64,000 nucleotides of DNA from Brasenia schreberi (Eukaryota > Streptophyta > Magnoliopsida > Nymphaeales > Cabombaceae), in NCBI GenBank assembly GCA_036023115.1, contig JAYKKT010000059.1, positions 8,257,001 through 8,321,000 on the forward strand. The letters are read 5' to 3'. Below are positions 11,311 to 23,000 of this stretch, piece after piece. The notes below the pieces were generated by a model that had not been told where the DNA came from, made no database searches, and saw only the letters and a list, made by a program, of their open reading frames with translations. Each line of letters opens with the position of its first letter. Position 1 is the stretch's first letter. The position numbers were made by a program, and so were the translations under genes.

Positions 11311-11900
11311 TACTCTAAAAGTTTAAAGCGGTGATAGGCACACAGTAGTTGCAACAAGTAACCTCACAGGAGAAAGCATGATCCGAAATTAAAGACTTGT
11401 AGCGTCACCAGTTTTGAAGATTTAATACTACCAATCCTTATCCAGTGTGTCGCTGGCATGCAACATGCAGAATGAACTTGCTCATAATGAACCTAAGGAA
11501 TTGAGCGCCAGCTGCGTGGATGTACTCGAGCCAATCTAGTGCTCAGACGGCCGACTCGAACGAGTTCGAGATGGGGCATTTGTTGTCACGTCAAGCCCAA
11601 CTTGGCTCGATTACACCCTAGTGATTTGCAAGTATTGAGAGCAAATAACTGTATGTATGCTCTTAGATCAAGGAGATCAAAAAGAGTGTAGAAACCACAT
11701 TCTTTTCAGGAAAAATCAACCCAGGAAATATTACGATAAACTGTACCTAAAGATATGCTTTCCTCCACTAGCAACACAAAAAAATGATCTGCCTTCCTAA
11801 ATGATGAAACACGAAACCACTCAATTCCAACACATATTGCCATCTTGAGTGCATGAATAACGGTTTGTTTGAGTTTATGCATGGGGACACATGCACGCGC

Positions 11901-11902
<2 letters not shown>

Positions 11903-11964
<62 letters not shown>
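11903..11964. repeat. (GA)31 microsatellite
   Basis: Uninterrupted GA dinucleotide run of 62 bp. Confidence 0.97.
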
Positions 11965-11966
<2 letters not shown>

Positions 11967-12308
11967 ATTTAAAGCGCATGCATATTGATGGGATCTCCTA
12001 TGGTTACAAAATTATAGTGGGCATTAGCATTTGTATGCATGCAGGAATGCTTATGCATGCATTTATGGACTCTTCTAGAGTATCAGGATTGTTAGAGGGA
12101 GCACTATAGTGCGATAAGGCCTACAGTCATGTTGCTCAGACATGTCAGGTAGTTGACAGTTTTTCATACAACTTCACGAGCACATACAATGAAGCTCCAA
12201 AAACACAAAAGTCAGACATCCAAATATTATATATATAGTATTTAATTGGTACCCACAATATAAATATATACAATAATGCAGCAAGACTCACAACTTCATA
12301 CTATATCA

Positions 12309-12314
12309 TCTCTT

Positions 12315-12346
<32 letters not shown>

Positions 12347-12362
12347 AGAGAGAGAGAGAGAG
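12309..12362. repeat. Compound (TC)n(TA)n(GA)n microsatellite
   Basis: TC run, then TA run, then GA run. The TC and GA arms are complementary, so the whole tract is a near-perfect inverted repeat. Confidence 0.95.
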
Positions 12363-12658
12363 TGGGCAAAGCTAGGTAAGCGTTACTAGTTTCAGTCTAC
12401 TAGAAGGCTTGAGGTGGGAAATGTGTCTTTTCTCCACTCAACCCATTCGTTAGGAAGGGCCACAATTGGCCTTCTCAGAAATGAGTTGTATCCAAGTGAG
12501 TTTTATCACTTATGGGTGGTCATTTTCTTGAACGATATTCAACCTTAAGATGGTGGCATTTCCATTAGAAAGTAAGGGCAATTAAATAATATGTGGGGAC
12601 GCAAGGCAATGCCTAGGAAAGAAAAATTATATCCGAAAGAAAAATATGCGTTTGCTTG

Positions 12659-12666
12659 TATAAATA
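12659..12666 (+). promoter_or_regulatory. Candidate TATA box
   Basis: TATAAATA, followed by GATA, matches the plant TATA consensus well. It lies 107 bp upstream of an ATG in a plausible context (12766), the usual distance for a short 5' leader. Confidence 0.45.
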
Positions 12667-12765
12667 GATAAAGTGCTTAGTAGTGAAAGAGAAATAGTGT
12701 TCATTTTCATTGCTTTGCCTCTTGCAGTCACTCTGCTAAGCTTGGGGAAAAGAGAGAATTCGAGA

Positions 12766-12837
12766 ATGTCGAGCAAGGAAGGAGAGGCAAAGGGAACTGA
12801 GAAGAAGGGGCCAAGAAGAGGAAAAATAAAGAGCAAG
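12766..12837 (+). other. Possible first exon of an unrecognised small basic protein
   Basis: From the ATG at 12766 a 24-codon frame (MSSKEGEAKGTEKKG, then a PRRGK-type basic tail) runs to AAG followed by GTATTT, a possible splice donor. The peptide is strongly lysine-rich. A good TATA box lies upstream. No second exon was found: the downstream sequence is a SINE, a microsatellite and a LINE fragment. It could be the stranded 5' end of a gene broken by insertions, or chance. No function is proposed. Confidence 0.3.
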
Positions 12838-12907
12838 GTATTTTCAACAATTTATGTTTCTATAAAGGGCACGGTCTGTGGTGCCATTAAGCTTCAGGAC
12901 TTTCAAG

Positions 12908-13008
12908 TATTAGCTAATGGGCTGCACCTAGAGCGTTTGCTGGCAAGGTCTCTGCCTTCCACATCGCATGTGGTGAGTTCGATTCCCGCTGTGTGTGTTA
13001 GGATTCAG
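12908..13008 (+). mobile_element. tRNA-derived SINE-like fragment
   Basis: A box A-like TATTAGCTAATGGGCTG and a box B-like GTGAGTTCGATTCCC lie about 60 bp apart. It runs straight into the CT/TA microsatellite, which may have grown from its 3' end. Confidence 0.6.

Positions 13009-13105
<97 letters not shown>
13009..13105. repeat. Compound (CT)n(TA)n microsatellite
   Basis: About 26 bp of CT repeats followed by about 71 bp of TA repeats. Confidence 0.97.
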
Positions 13106-13107
<2 letters not shown>

Positions 13108-13574
13108 GATAAAGGCAGAGAAAACCAGGAAAGAAAAGAACTCCTGGATCATTGTTGAGATTAATAGAAAATGCAAAAAAATAATTTTTTTACTATGATA
13201 GTACTAATTAGACGGTCCAGAACCAGTAGTTCCAAACCAGTTCCAGTTTGAGTTTGGAACCACCTAAAACCGTAAAAAATATTTTAAAAATTAAAATTAA
13301 AGAATCACTATAAAAGTACCTTAACCGTGGTTTGGAACCCCTCTCTCTCTCTCATACACACAAAACAACACACTCAGGCACATTCACTAACACAACCACT
13401 TTCAAAGAATCACTATAAAAGTACCATCGACCAACACGACAAAGTTTTTACGAAATAAGTATGTACCTCTCTTTCTCTCTCATACACACACAGCACACTC
13501 AGGTACATGCATGTACACACACATCACAATATACTTCTACGAGTAAAGCAAGGTCAGTATTTTTCAAAAAGAGA
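13106..13574. other. Intergenic with short repeats
   Basis: Contains GAACCAGTAGTTCCAAACC-type words at 13208-13255 and the word AAAGAATCACTATAAAAGTACC twice, near 13300 and 13403. No gene seen. Confidence 0.4.
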
Positions 13575-14100
13575 TAATTGGAATGTTATAGTTATCAGGA
13601 AAGAAAGAAAAAAGCTCGAAATGGAGTTGATATTATTATAAATGAAGATTTAAAGGATAGTGTAGTAGACATACAACGATATGGTGACCGAATTATGATG
13701 GTGAAATTAGTGTTAGTTGTAGAGGTTTTGAATATAGTTTATGCTTATACACCCCAAGTAAGATTAGAATATAGTATAAAGAAAGCTTTTTGAAAGGAGT
13801 TAGATAAGATAATTCAAAGAATTCTACAAAGGGAAATGATTTGTTTAGAAGAAGACTTAAATGGACATGTCCGTAAACATGCATTAGGATATCAAGATAT
13901 TCATGAAAACTATGGTTTTAGGGATATAAATGAGAAAGGTATGAAGATTCTAAATTTTACTATGGCTTTTGATCTTTTTATGGCCAATACAATTTTCAAA
14001 AAACAAGATAAACATTTAATTACTTATAAGAGTGGTATGTTACAAACACAAATTGATTATTTTTTTATAGAAAAAAAGATAAATCATGTTGTAAGAAGTT
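13575..14100 (+). pseudogene. LINE fragment: endonuclease domain, broken
   Basis: The translation ([52 protein letters not shown]) matches, residue for residue over long stretches, the endonuclease region of the longer LINE at 41.5-45.6 kb. A stop after KKAF and a damaged active-site motif (EEDLNGH where GGDLNGH is seen in the other copy) show it is dead. It corresponds to about 41720-42210 of the longer copy and lacks RT. Confidence 0.88.
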
Positions 14101-14573
14101 ATAACTCGAGTATCAGGTCTAAGAGTCAATCAAAAGCGAAACAATGGTTTCAAGTGCTAGTTCTTAGTGCAAATAAAAAAAAGAACCATTAATGGACCTG
14201 AAACTGTAGTTCTAGGTACCCTGAATCAAATACCCCCTTAAACACCACATGCAATATTTTCTTTCTAAAAAACAAGCAGTTTGAAAATAAGAAAATCAAA
14301 GGTAGGCCTTGTCCCACAGTAAGTGGAGTAGGCGCCATTTGCATTCAAATGAGCAGAGTCAATGAGCTGTAATAATTAATGACCCGATATCTTTTTTTTT
14401 TCCTTCGCCAATTGTGCATTCAGTAATATATCTCAATTTCTCAATGACCAATAGTTCACCAGCCTAAGCGACGACCCACAAGTTGAGCTCATGAGTTCGG
14501 TGCAGGGGCATGCGTCTGCCTTTAGCCTCCTCCTACCATACCTATGTAATATATGTATGTATATACGTATGTG

Positions 14574-14574
<1 letters not shown>

Positions 14575-14664
<90 letters not shown>

Positions 14665-14681
14665 TAGATAGATAGATAGAA
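14575..14681. repeat. Compound (TA)n(GA)n(GATA)n microsatellite
   Basis: About 41 bp of TA, about 46 bp of GA, then five GATA units. Confidence 0.96.
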
Positions 14682-14827
14682 AGAGAAACAGAGAGGGAGG
14701 GAAATGAGTCTATTGGATCAAGCATGACTAGGGAATAGAAAAAGAAAAGTGTGATTTTATACTTTTAAAAATGGAAAAGTTAGTATCTTACTTTTTCTTC
14801 AATCATTTGTTCACCCTCCGGGTACCC

Positions 14828-14832
<5 letters not shown>

Positions 14833-14867
<35 letters not shown>
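14833..14867. repeat. (TA)n microsatellite
   Basis: Uninterrupted TA run of about 35 bp. Confidence 0.95.
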
Positions 14868-14870
<3 letters not shown>

Positions 14871-15760
14871 GTGGAAGTTGTTAAACATCTTTCATGCCAT
14901 ACTTTAGTAGATGATCTGCGTCATTCGTGCGACTATATGGATCAATCTTCATATTAACATCAACATGAAGAATGATGATATTTAATGCATATTGTGTACA
15001 TTAATGTCATGTATGAATAGCTTTATTACTATCATTTGATTGATCTTAAAAACAATGATGATAATCCATTATATATATACATATGACCTCTAATATGCTT
15101 GTACTTTATATATTTGCTGATCATTGAAAATATTTAACAATAGAAAGTTGAGTTTAAAAGAAGAAAAGTAAACATATAAATCAAGTACACCGATGATATC
15201 TTTTGCTTTTTTACTTTTAAACTCAAGCATCTATCTTTTAAAATAAATGATTGAGATTTATATATACACATATACCACGTTCTCAGCAACAAATATGCTC
15301 ATACATAAGTAGGTATTCCAAGATGTTTTCTGCATATGATTCTATAATCTATAAAATGAATTGCACGCACATACACACGGGCAGGTGCACGCAGCCACAT
15401 GTGTTTGCAGAATGACACTTTTATAACTAGTGAGTTGCAGTCATTAAGCAGGACAAGTACTCAATTATTAACGATAAAATAAGGTTACGCAGTGCGGTGC
15501 CATGAGGTAACAACGACGCACATTAATGATCATTGAACTGCTTAAAATAACACACGTAGTTGTCTGCTTGTGATCCTTTATTATTATATTGGAGCAGCAG
15601 CAGCGAATGCACACTCTTGGACGAGAACGAGCAAGTTACACACGATACATGCAGGCCAGATTGAGAAATGAATTGCATTCCAACCCTCCACATGAATGCT
15701 TTTTACTACAAGCATTCACCACGCACACACACTTACTGTAATGTGCTGCTTACACCGCCA

Positions 15761-15965
15761 CAGTGACGGACCCGAGATTTTTTTTTAGAATTATACACAC
15801 TTGTGTTTCAAGTTCACATAGTACTTGTATTTTCCAATATACAGTGGACTCAAGATTTTTTCAGTCAGGTGTGACACGGGCGTTACCAATACATAATACT
15901 TGTATTTTCAAATATACAGTGGTGGACTAAGATTTTTTCAGCAAGGTGACACTGGCATTACCAAT
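15761..15965 (+). repeat. Head-to-tail cluster of three hAT-like element ends
   Basis: CAGTGACGGACCCGAGATTTT at 15761, CAGTGGACTCAAGATTTTTT at 15842 and CAGTGGTGGACTAAGATTTT at 15917 are variants of the CAGTGGCGGA-type terminus found on plant hAT MITEs. The last two are part of a 75-bp tandem duplication (15822-15896 and 15897 onward) that shares TACTTGTATTTT, TTTTTCAG, GTGACAC and TTACCAAT words. Confidence 0.6.
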
Positions 15966-16286
15966 GGGCACAAAAATGCTATTAGGAGTGCATGAACAGC
16001 AAGTGTCAGTTGAATTCATGTTTAGTTCACGCAACCAGCACAAGAAGCAATAACCCATATGCCTAAGGGTCCACTCACAAGTTGAAGGTTTTGAGTTCAT
16101 CTGATGGGTGCATCTCGCTTTGGCATCCCATTGTAACGCTAGACAAGATGATAATAATTTAACAAATATACTTTCTTAGAGAAAAAAAGGAGATAATTTA
16201 ACTCTAGAATCCTTTTCAGCTCATTTAAAAGCAAGAAAAATAGAATCAAGAATTTGCTTACTTCTAGCCTTTTCTGTTGGTATGCA

Positions 16287-16446
16287 CAGTGGTGAATCTA
16301 GAAAATAGTGTTGGAGGGGGCGATGTACATATTTCATAAGCAAAGCCTGAATCTTAACCATATATATTTACTGTAAAACATAGGTTTTCCTGTAAAATTT
16401 CAAAATTTTAGGAGAGCGACCACCCCTCCATGTAGATTCGTCATTG
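16287..16446. mobile_element. hAT-type MITE (160 bp) with perfect 8-bp target duplication
   Basis: The left end CAGTGGTGAATCTAGA and the reverse complement of the right end, CAATGACGAATCTACA, form imperfect terminal inverted repeats. The same 8 bp, GGTATGCA, flank it at 16279-16286 and 16447-16454. End sequence and 8-bp duplication assign it to hAT. It has no coding capacity. Confidence 0.88.
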
Positions 16447-16454
16447 GGTATGCA

Positions 16455-17774
16455 TGTCCTGGGAGTCGACCTCGCTACGTCCATTACACGAGTCAAGAGT
16501 CAACCTTTTTAACATTTTTCTAGGGTTTATGCATATTGTTACCAGATATGTGCATGCCCCTGGGTTTCAAACTCGTGACATTCCTGTCGGTGGTTCTTTT
16601 CGAGTCAAGGAGAGTTGTGGCTCCCCTGTGCATGACCATGTTCTCAACATTAAGAGTACAATCTCCGAGTGGTTGGTCACCATTAGCGGTTATAATGCTG
16701 GGCAAAGAGCTAGCCCTTCACGGGCCGGGCCATACTCGCTATTACACGCGGAGCCCGTTTAGGGACAGTCCGGGTTGCCCAGCCCGTCATCCACTCCCGT
16801 TGGCAATGATATTAAAATTGGAGTGTATCATCCAGTTGATTGTCAATCATCATACGATGGTTGGACGTGAATTGACGATTTATTGAAATAGGGCTGGCAA
16901 TATAAGACATCACATAATAATATGAAATTCCGACACGAAAACAAATTGGGTCGTGTTAGAATTAACTTTCTTGTAATGCAAACATGAAATGACACGACAT
17001 GAGTAACAACCCTACTAATGAAATTGCTGGCTATATATGCAGTCCCCATAGGAGAAAACCCAACACAAACATGACCTCAAGAGCCCGTGCATGCATGCGC
17101 TTAAATATCAAAAAATAAATTTCGTTTTTTTGGGGTTGACCTGATGGACTCAATATGGCACAACAGGACACAACCTAAACACGAAATTGCTACTCCTATT
17201 GAAGCTAGCTGAAGAAAATGTAGGACATGATGGCTTGGTAGGTTAGAAAATGTTTCGCCAATATTTTAGATAGATATGTCTTTTTTTTTTTAGTTTTTAA
17301 AATATTTATTAAGGCCCAACAATTTTTCTTAAGTTTCTTTCGTTTGATTATTAATTGGTCGAAAGGCAAGTTATTTCTGTTAAATCCCGAAAATGTTGAA
17401 CAACTAATGGAAAAATGAGTTTCTTTCGGATGGTTGTAGAAAAATGGTTGTACCAAGGATTGGGTGGTTCAAGTGTTTCAGCATTTCTTCCCCATAAGCA
17501 ATGCGTCCAATTCAATTTGGGCCAACCACCTGGTTCGGGTTTGGTTCCACCTTTCATGAAACCAGAACCAGGTCAAAACTGAAACTGACAGCTCCAACCC
17601 GCTGGTTCCATATATATATTTTTATTTTTAAAATTTTAATGGCTTTTTAGGTTTAGGTCTCAAACAGGAACCAGTCTGGTCCCAGTTTGATTCAGGTTCT
17701 CGGTTCAAGAAAAATCAGAACAGGCCATGTTTATCCACAAGAATAATCAAAATAAACTCAAGAAAATCCACTCA
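16455..17774. other. Intergenic, no gene seen; GAACC/GGTTC-rich part
   Basis: Open frames at 16454-16886 have no family resemblance. Bases 17440-17720 are dense in GGTTC/GAACC words around an AT-rich core, the same texture as at 13.2 and 57.1 kb, and may be a decayed non-autonomous element. Confidence 0.4.
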
Positions 17775-17871
17775 GGGCGTTGACTAAACTGGCAGGTCCT
17801 CGACTCCACAAGTTGCAGGTGTGAGTTCAATTCCTCGGATGTGCATGGCTTCTGTTGTACCAAAAAAAAAG
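17775..17871 (+). mobile_element. tRNA-derived SINE-like copy
   Basis: Box B-like GTGAGTTCAATTCCT at 17821-17835, then a tail TTGTACC plus A-run, the same arrangement as the SINE at 11.2 kb. Box A is weak. No clean target duplication was seen. Confidence 0.6.
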
Positions 17872-18720
17872 AAACCCAGGAATTTTGGCAATTATGTTAA
17901 CGCCCAATTTATCTTTCTTTTCTTCGTTAGATAATTTCCTATTTATTTTCCTTGGCAAATTTCAATACTACAAATGTTTTAATATTTGGTGATAGGATTC
18001 TAGAGAATCCTGCTTAAATTAAATTAACCTGCCATATTTGAACAATCAAGATCTTATAATGTGTATATATAAATATATAAATCTTGCACCTCCTTTAACA
18101 AAAGGTTTGACAAGAAATTTTGTGTGAAAGGCATCAATTGGGATGAGTCTAAGTATCATTTATAAGATCATGAAACATCAACTCACACTTTGACTAATAC
18201 AAGTCTTGAGTTCTATGAGTTAAAGTGCATTATTAGATTGATTGAAAGTACCAACTAAATAAATATCTCAAGGAAAAGTACTTGGTCCCATATAGCGAAA
18301 GAAAAGGTTGAGCCTTGCTCTTAATAGACCTATTGTATATATGTTGAGTTTACCTATGTGAGTGTGAAGTAGGGTCACTTCTTAGAGTCTTGGGTTTGAC
18401 TCTTCTCATGAAAAAGGATATCAGACACAATGCTTATAAAAATGTGTTAATTGAAACATGACATATACCGGCATTAGAATCTTATATGGAAAAGATGCAC
18501 ACTTATTCAAATGGATTGGATAATTCAAAACTTATTTACTATTTAATTCGGATGAGTGAAACCCATGTTTTGTTAGGTAAATGTTCAAATCGTGAAATAC
18601 ATTTATCAAAACTATAAGATTTTGAAAATGATGATTTTTTAAATGTATTTTGAAAATGATAGGAGATTGTTGAGTGTATTTTTAAAATACCAAAATATAT
18701 ATTTGGTGAAGGTTATGGGT
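17872..18720. other. Intergenic, nothing identified
   Basis: AT-rich sequence without exon-like features. Confidence 0.45.
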
Positions 18721-19120
18721 GCAACCATGTTGTGGCATTAATAACCACTTACTTAAGTGGTAATTGTGCTTATTAGTAGCATATGTAGTGGCTAAAATTC
18801 ATTAGCATTTTCAACCATATTTCTGGCATGAATAGTTACATTCTTAAGTGATAATTGTGTTCATTAGTAGAACATGTAATGATTGTAACTCTTGAGTCTT
18901 TTTCAATATGTTCTGACATTAAGAGTCACTTTTTTAAGTGATAATTGTGCCCATTAGTAGTACAAGTAGTGGTTGTAACTTTGAGAATTTTCTAGTCATA
19001 TTTTGCTATAAAAACTACTGATAATGTGCTCATTAGTAGTATTTAGCATCCATATTATAGCATTAAGAGCCACTTTCTTGAGTAGCAATTATGCTCATTA
19101 GTAACATATTATGAGTTACA
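18721..19120. repeat. Diverged ~95-bp tandem repeat, about four units
   Basis: Units share the order CATATT..GGCATTAA, AGTCACTT, CTTAAGTGATAATTGTG, CATTAGTAG and GTAGTGGTTGTAACT. Unit starts are near 18723, 18820, 18907 and 18998, the last shortened and followed by a partial unit near 19050. No coding frame persists. Confidence 0.8.
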
Positions 19121-19447
19121 TCTTCATCGTATCTATATGTAGTGGTATTGTAAACAAGATTCATTCAACTCTTCTCTCATTGTGTGAGTTCTTTTCAACT
19201 TAGTTTCAAAGAGAGCTTGCATGTCAAATTTTAGCGCTAATTGGGTTTCCAACATCATCGTCTTCGCTTTCTTGATTTGTTTATGATTGGGTTGTATTTT
19301 TGGAAGACGAACTGAGGATTTTTGCTATATCCTAAAGGTCTTTGTTAGGATCCATTACATTCGGTTATTTGATACTGATGACGTAAATAAACCTAAAAAT
19401 TAGTGTTTATTATGCTTCAAAAAATAACACTATACTAACCTTCTTTC

Positions 19448-19633
19448 GAGATGTTAACTTTGATCTCTCTGGAACTACTGAAGAACCTTGCCAATAATAC
19501 GAGCTCCACTCTAACATTAGTTTGGATTTTGGTGGGACCTGAGATGTTAACTTTGATCTCTCTGGAACTACTGAAGAACCGTGCCAATAATACGAGCTCG
19601 ACTCTAACATTAGTTTGGATTTTGGTGGGACCT
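19448..19633. repeat. 93-bp tandem duplication upstream of ALDH3
   Basis: 19448-19540 and 19541-19633 are nearly identical (I see two or three substitutions). Each has GAGATGTTAACTTTGATCTC, CTGGAACTACTGAAGAACC and TAGTTTGGATTTTGGTGGGA. The unit length is a multiple of three, so both strands have open frames through it, but no protein is recognised. It ends 400 bp upstream of the ALDH3 start codon, so it may lie in the promoter. Confidence 0.95.
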
Positions 19634-20033
19634 ATCTTCGTCATTGTGTCTGTCACGTGAATGATATAAGCTTAATCCATCCTACCGGAGGTGATGAATG
19701 GCAACACTGAAGACGGCCTTGAACACGATTTACTACCCTTACCGTGACGAAATAAAAGGAATCCCCTTCTGTCTCATTGCTGGTCGACGTCACAATAGAG
19801 GCGTTATTATTATTTTATTGTGTTGACAAGGAAAGATAACAAACAAATCTCAAAGGAAAAGCACAAGCTGACTGCCCCTCCATAAATTTCTCGTTAGAGC
19901 CTAGTGGATCAATTTGTCTGTCATCTCCCTCAAAGAAAAAACACAATCTTAGACTGTACGTCTCCCAGACACCTCCATATTTCTTGGTTTAGCAGTTCCG
20001 TGTTGGGGTTGAGGGAGTGGAGAGTAAACAGCC

Positions 20034-23000
20034 ATGGCAGCAAAGGAAGAGAAAGAGAGAGGGTTCAATGAAGAGAAGTGCGCGTGCTTGATGAAAGAGA
20101 TGAGGGAGAGCATCAGCAGCGGAAGGACGAAGGGCTACAAATGGAGGACGCAGCAGCTGAGAAACGTGGTGAGGATGATGGACGAGAAGAAGGCCCTTAT
20201 AGTGGACGCCCTTCAGCAGGATCTGGGCAAGCCCAGTTTCGAAACGCACATCACTGAGGTCTCTCTCTTCCCCCACCCTCCCTCTGTGTGTGAGTTGTGT
20301 CTCCATTTGCTTTCATTTGAAAGATAAAAGTCACTTTTCGTAGTTCTAATTTCGTTTTGCGTCGGGACTTTTGGGCAGAGCAGAACTGAGTATTTATCGT
20401 CTTTAAGGGGATTTTTCAACGATTGTTTTGTTTCATTCGTTTTAGCTTCTTCATGAATGCTTGAAATGTAGACAAGGATCTTGAGTACATGGCTTTTCTG
20501 AAACCAGCTTCATTCTGCTGTTTTCATGAGTTAATCTTTCAGTTCCGAGTCTACTTCTATGCTATGCTTCTGTTGTCGTATTGTGCTCTTTGCTATACAT
20601 ATACAAAATGCACACACGCACGCACACACACATATTTATGTACGTATATATGTCTTTATGCGCCATTGTCAATGGTGCATGTTAATTTGGATTTCGCTGT
20701 ATGTGGTTCGCGTCTAACATTTGTCTCAAGAGCCACTGTTCTTTTATTAAACTAAAAGCTCTTTCCTTCAAGATTCTTTCAGCCTTTTAAGCTTGTTCAA
20801 ATACATGGGGATTCTCTCTTGATGGTTACAAAAGCCAAATGAAACGCTTAGCAGTTTATAGGATCATACATAACTAACTAAATGGAAGTGTATCGTATTT
20901 TCTAGATTGAAATTTTATCACTTTCTGATTTGGCTGTGTACTTCTCTTTTTATGATGTTAAAATTTTAACTAATCATCAATCTTAAAAATTCAGAAATCG
21001 GTTCCTTTCGTTGTCTACTTCCTTTAAAGATTAAGAGTCTCTTGAATTGCTTCTTGTTCCAAAGTTTCTTTCAATAATTGGAGTACATGTAGAGAATGAA
21101 CTTCATATTATTCAATAGAAACCACACTTACATTGAACGACAGATTGGAGGCATTCCTCCAATCTGTCTTAAGCCCAAAATCGGCTTCACAGAACAGCCG
21201 TCCTCCTCTTTTCTTAATGCTTCTCTATAACCCTAATCACCTATTAATACCCTATCTAACTTAATTTCCTAATCTACCCCTACTAAGAATTAACTATTTC
21301 TAAGATGACATAAGACTCAAAATGACAAACTAACATGAGACATAACTTATTTACATAACTTGACTCTCATTACATGCAAAGACAACTTTCCTTAACACTC
21401 CCCTTCAAGTTGGGTGAAAAATGTTGACACCCAACTTGGATAAGGTGATAAACTGGATTAGATGCTATCTGAATTGCTGCACTGCTATCACAATATAAAG
21501 GTATAGGATGTTTAAGTGAATAACCCAATTCAGTAATCAATGAAGATATCCATTTTCCTTCACACATTGCTTGTGCTATAGCTCTATATTCAGCTTCTGC
21601 CGTAGATCTTGCAACCATTGTTTATTTTTTGCTTTTCTAAGATATAATATTACCCCCAAGTAAAGTAACATAACCAGTAGTTGACTTTCTGTCATCATAA
21701 GAACCTGCCCAGTCAGTATCAGAATAAAGTTCAATGTCCAAATTTGATGATTTCGAATAAAGTAAACCCATTCCTGAAGTTGATTTGAGATATCGAAGAA
21801 TTTTATAAACTGCATCCATCTGATTTTTAGTTGGTGAATGCATATATCTGCTCACAATCCCAACTGCATACGCAATGTTTGGTCGAGTAATGGTTAAATA
21901 TATGAGCTTACCCACTAGCTTCTGATATTTATGAATGTCTTTGAACTCTTCACTGTCGCCGTTAAAAAATTTCTGGTTCACCTCTATTGGAATGTCACTA
22001 AATTTACATTCAAGCATTTGAAGGTCGTCAAGGAGATCCATGAGATATTTTCTGAGTCAAGTAGATACCTTGGTTAAAGTAAAGAACTTCTATGCCCAAG
22101 AAATAGTGAAGCCTGCCCAGATCCTTAATATCAAATAATTTATGAAGGCTCATTTTTAACTTTGATATTTCTTCAAGGTCATCTCCTGTAACAATAATGT
22201 CATCAACATAAACTGCCACAATCGATATTTTGGTCCCTTTCTTGAAGAATATGGTATGATCATTGAGGCTTCTGCTGTATCCCAAACTACACACTGCTTT
22301 GCTGAATTTATCAAACCATACTCTTGGAGACTGTTTCAACCCATATATGGCTTTATTAAGTTTACATACCCGATTAGAAGATGACAAATTTTTGGTCATT
22401 CCTGGAGGTAGTTCCATGTATACTTCTTCATTTAAGTCTCCCTGTAAGAAGGCATTCTTAACATCCAATTGCCATAGATCCCATCCCAAATTTGCTGCCA
22501 TGCTAAGAAGTATTCTGATTGATGTAAGTTTAGCCATAGGTGCAAAAGTCTCTGTATAATCAATGCCATATGACTGACTGTATCCTTTAGCAATCAATCT
22601 AGCTTTATATCTCTCCACTGTTCCATCTGCCTTATATTTAATAGTAAACACCCACTTGCACCCTACTTAATGCCTATCTGAAGGCAAAGGCGTGATGGTC
22701 CAAGTATTGTTTTTAACCAGAGCATTCAGTTCTTCGTCAATTGCAGCTTTTCATAAGGGGCATTGAATCACTTCTTCAAACTTTGAAAGAATCTTTTGTT
22801 TTTCAGCATTCATAATGAAGGTTTGATAGCTCTGAGAAGTATTAACATATGACACATAATTAGAAATTGGATATCTTGCACATGCACGCTTATCTTTGCG
22901 AACAGCAATAGGAATCGTCAGGTCATTGTCCACTTGTACTTGAGGATCTGATTCAGGGAAAATCTCTTTAGCACATGGTTCTTCTGGAGTGTACACAATC

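Larger units (their letters stand above)
11311..12658. other. Intergenic with microsatellites, no gene seen
   Basis: Holds the (GA)31 run at 11903-11964 and a (TC)n(TA)n(GA)n run at 12309-12362. No coding region is supported; open frames overlapping the dinucleotide runs are artefacts. Confidence 0.5.
14101..15760. other. Intergenic, two microsatellites, no gene seen
   Basis: AT-rich sequence with TA/GA/GATA and TA microsatellites. No exon-like open frame or element boundary was recognised. Confidence 0.45.

Noticed and set aside
12928..13198. Open frames across the CT/TA microsatellite
   Set aside because: They encode only YIYI and LSLS runs, a by-product of the dinucleotide repeats; the same applies at 14.5 and 60.0-60.6 kb.
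18721..19120. CRISPR-like array
   Set aside because: Units are diverged, directly adjacent, and in a plant nuclear context; there are no constant repeats with unique spacers.
19410..19660. Open frames on both strands over the 93-bp duplication
   Set aside because: They exist because the unit is a multiple of three; the peptides resemble no family and lie in the ALDH3 upstream region.
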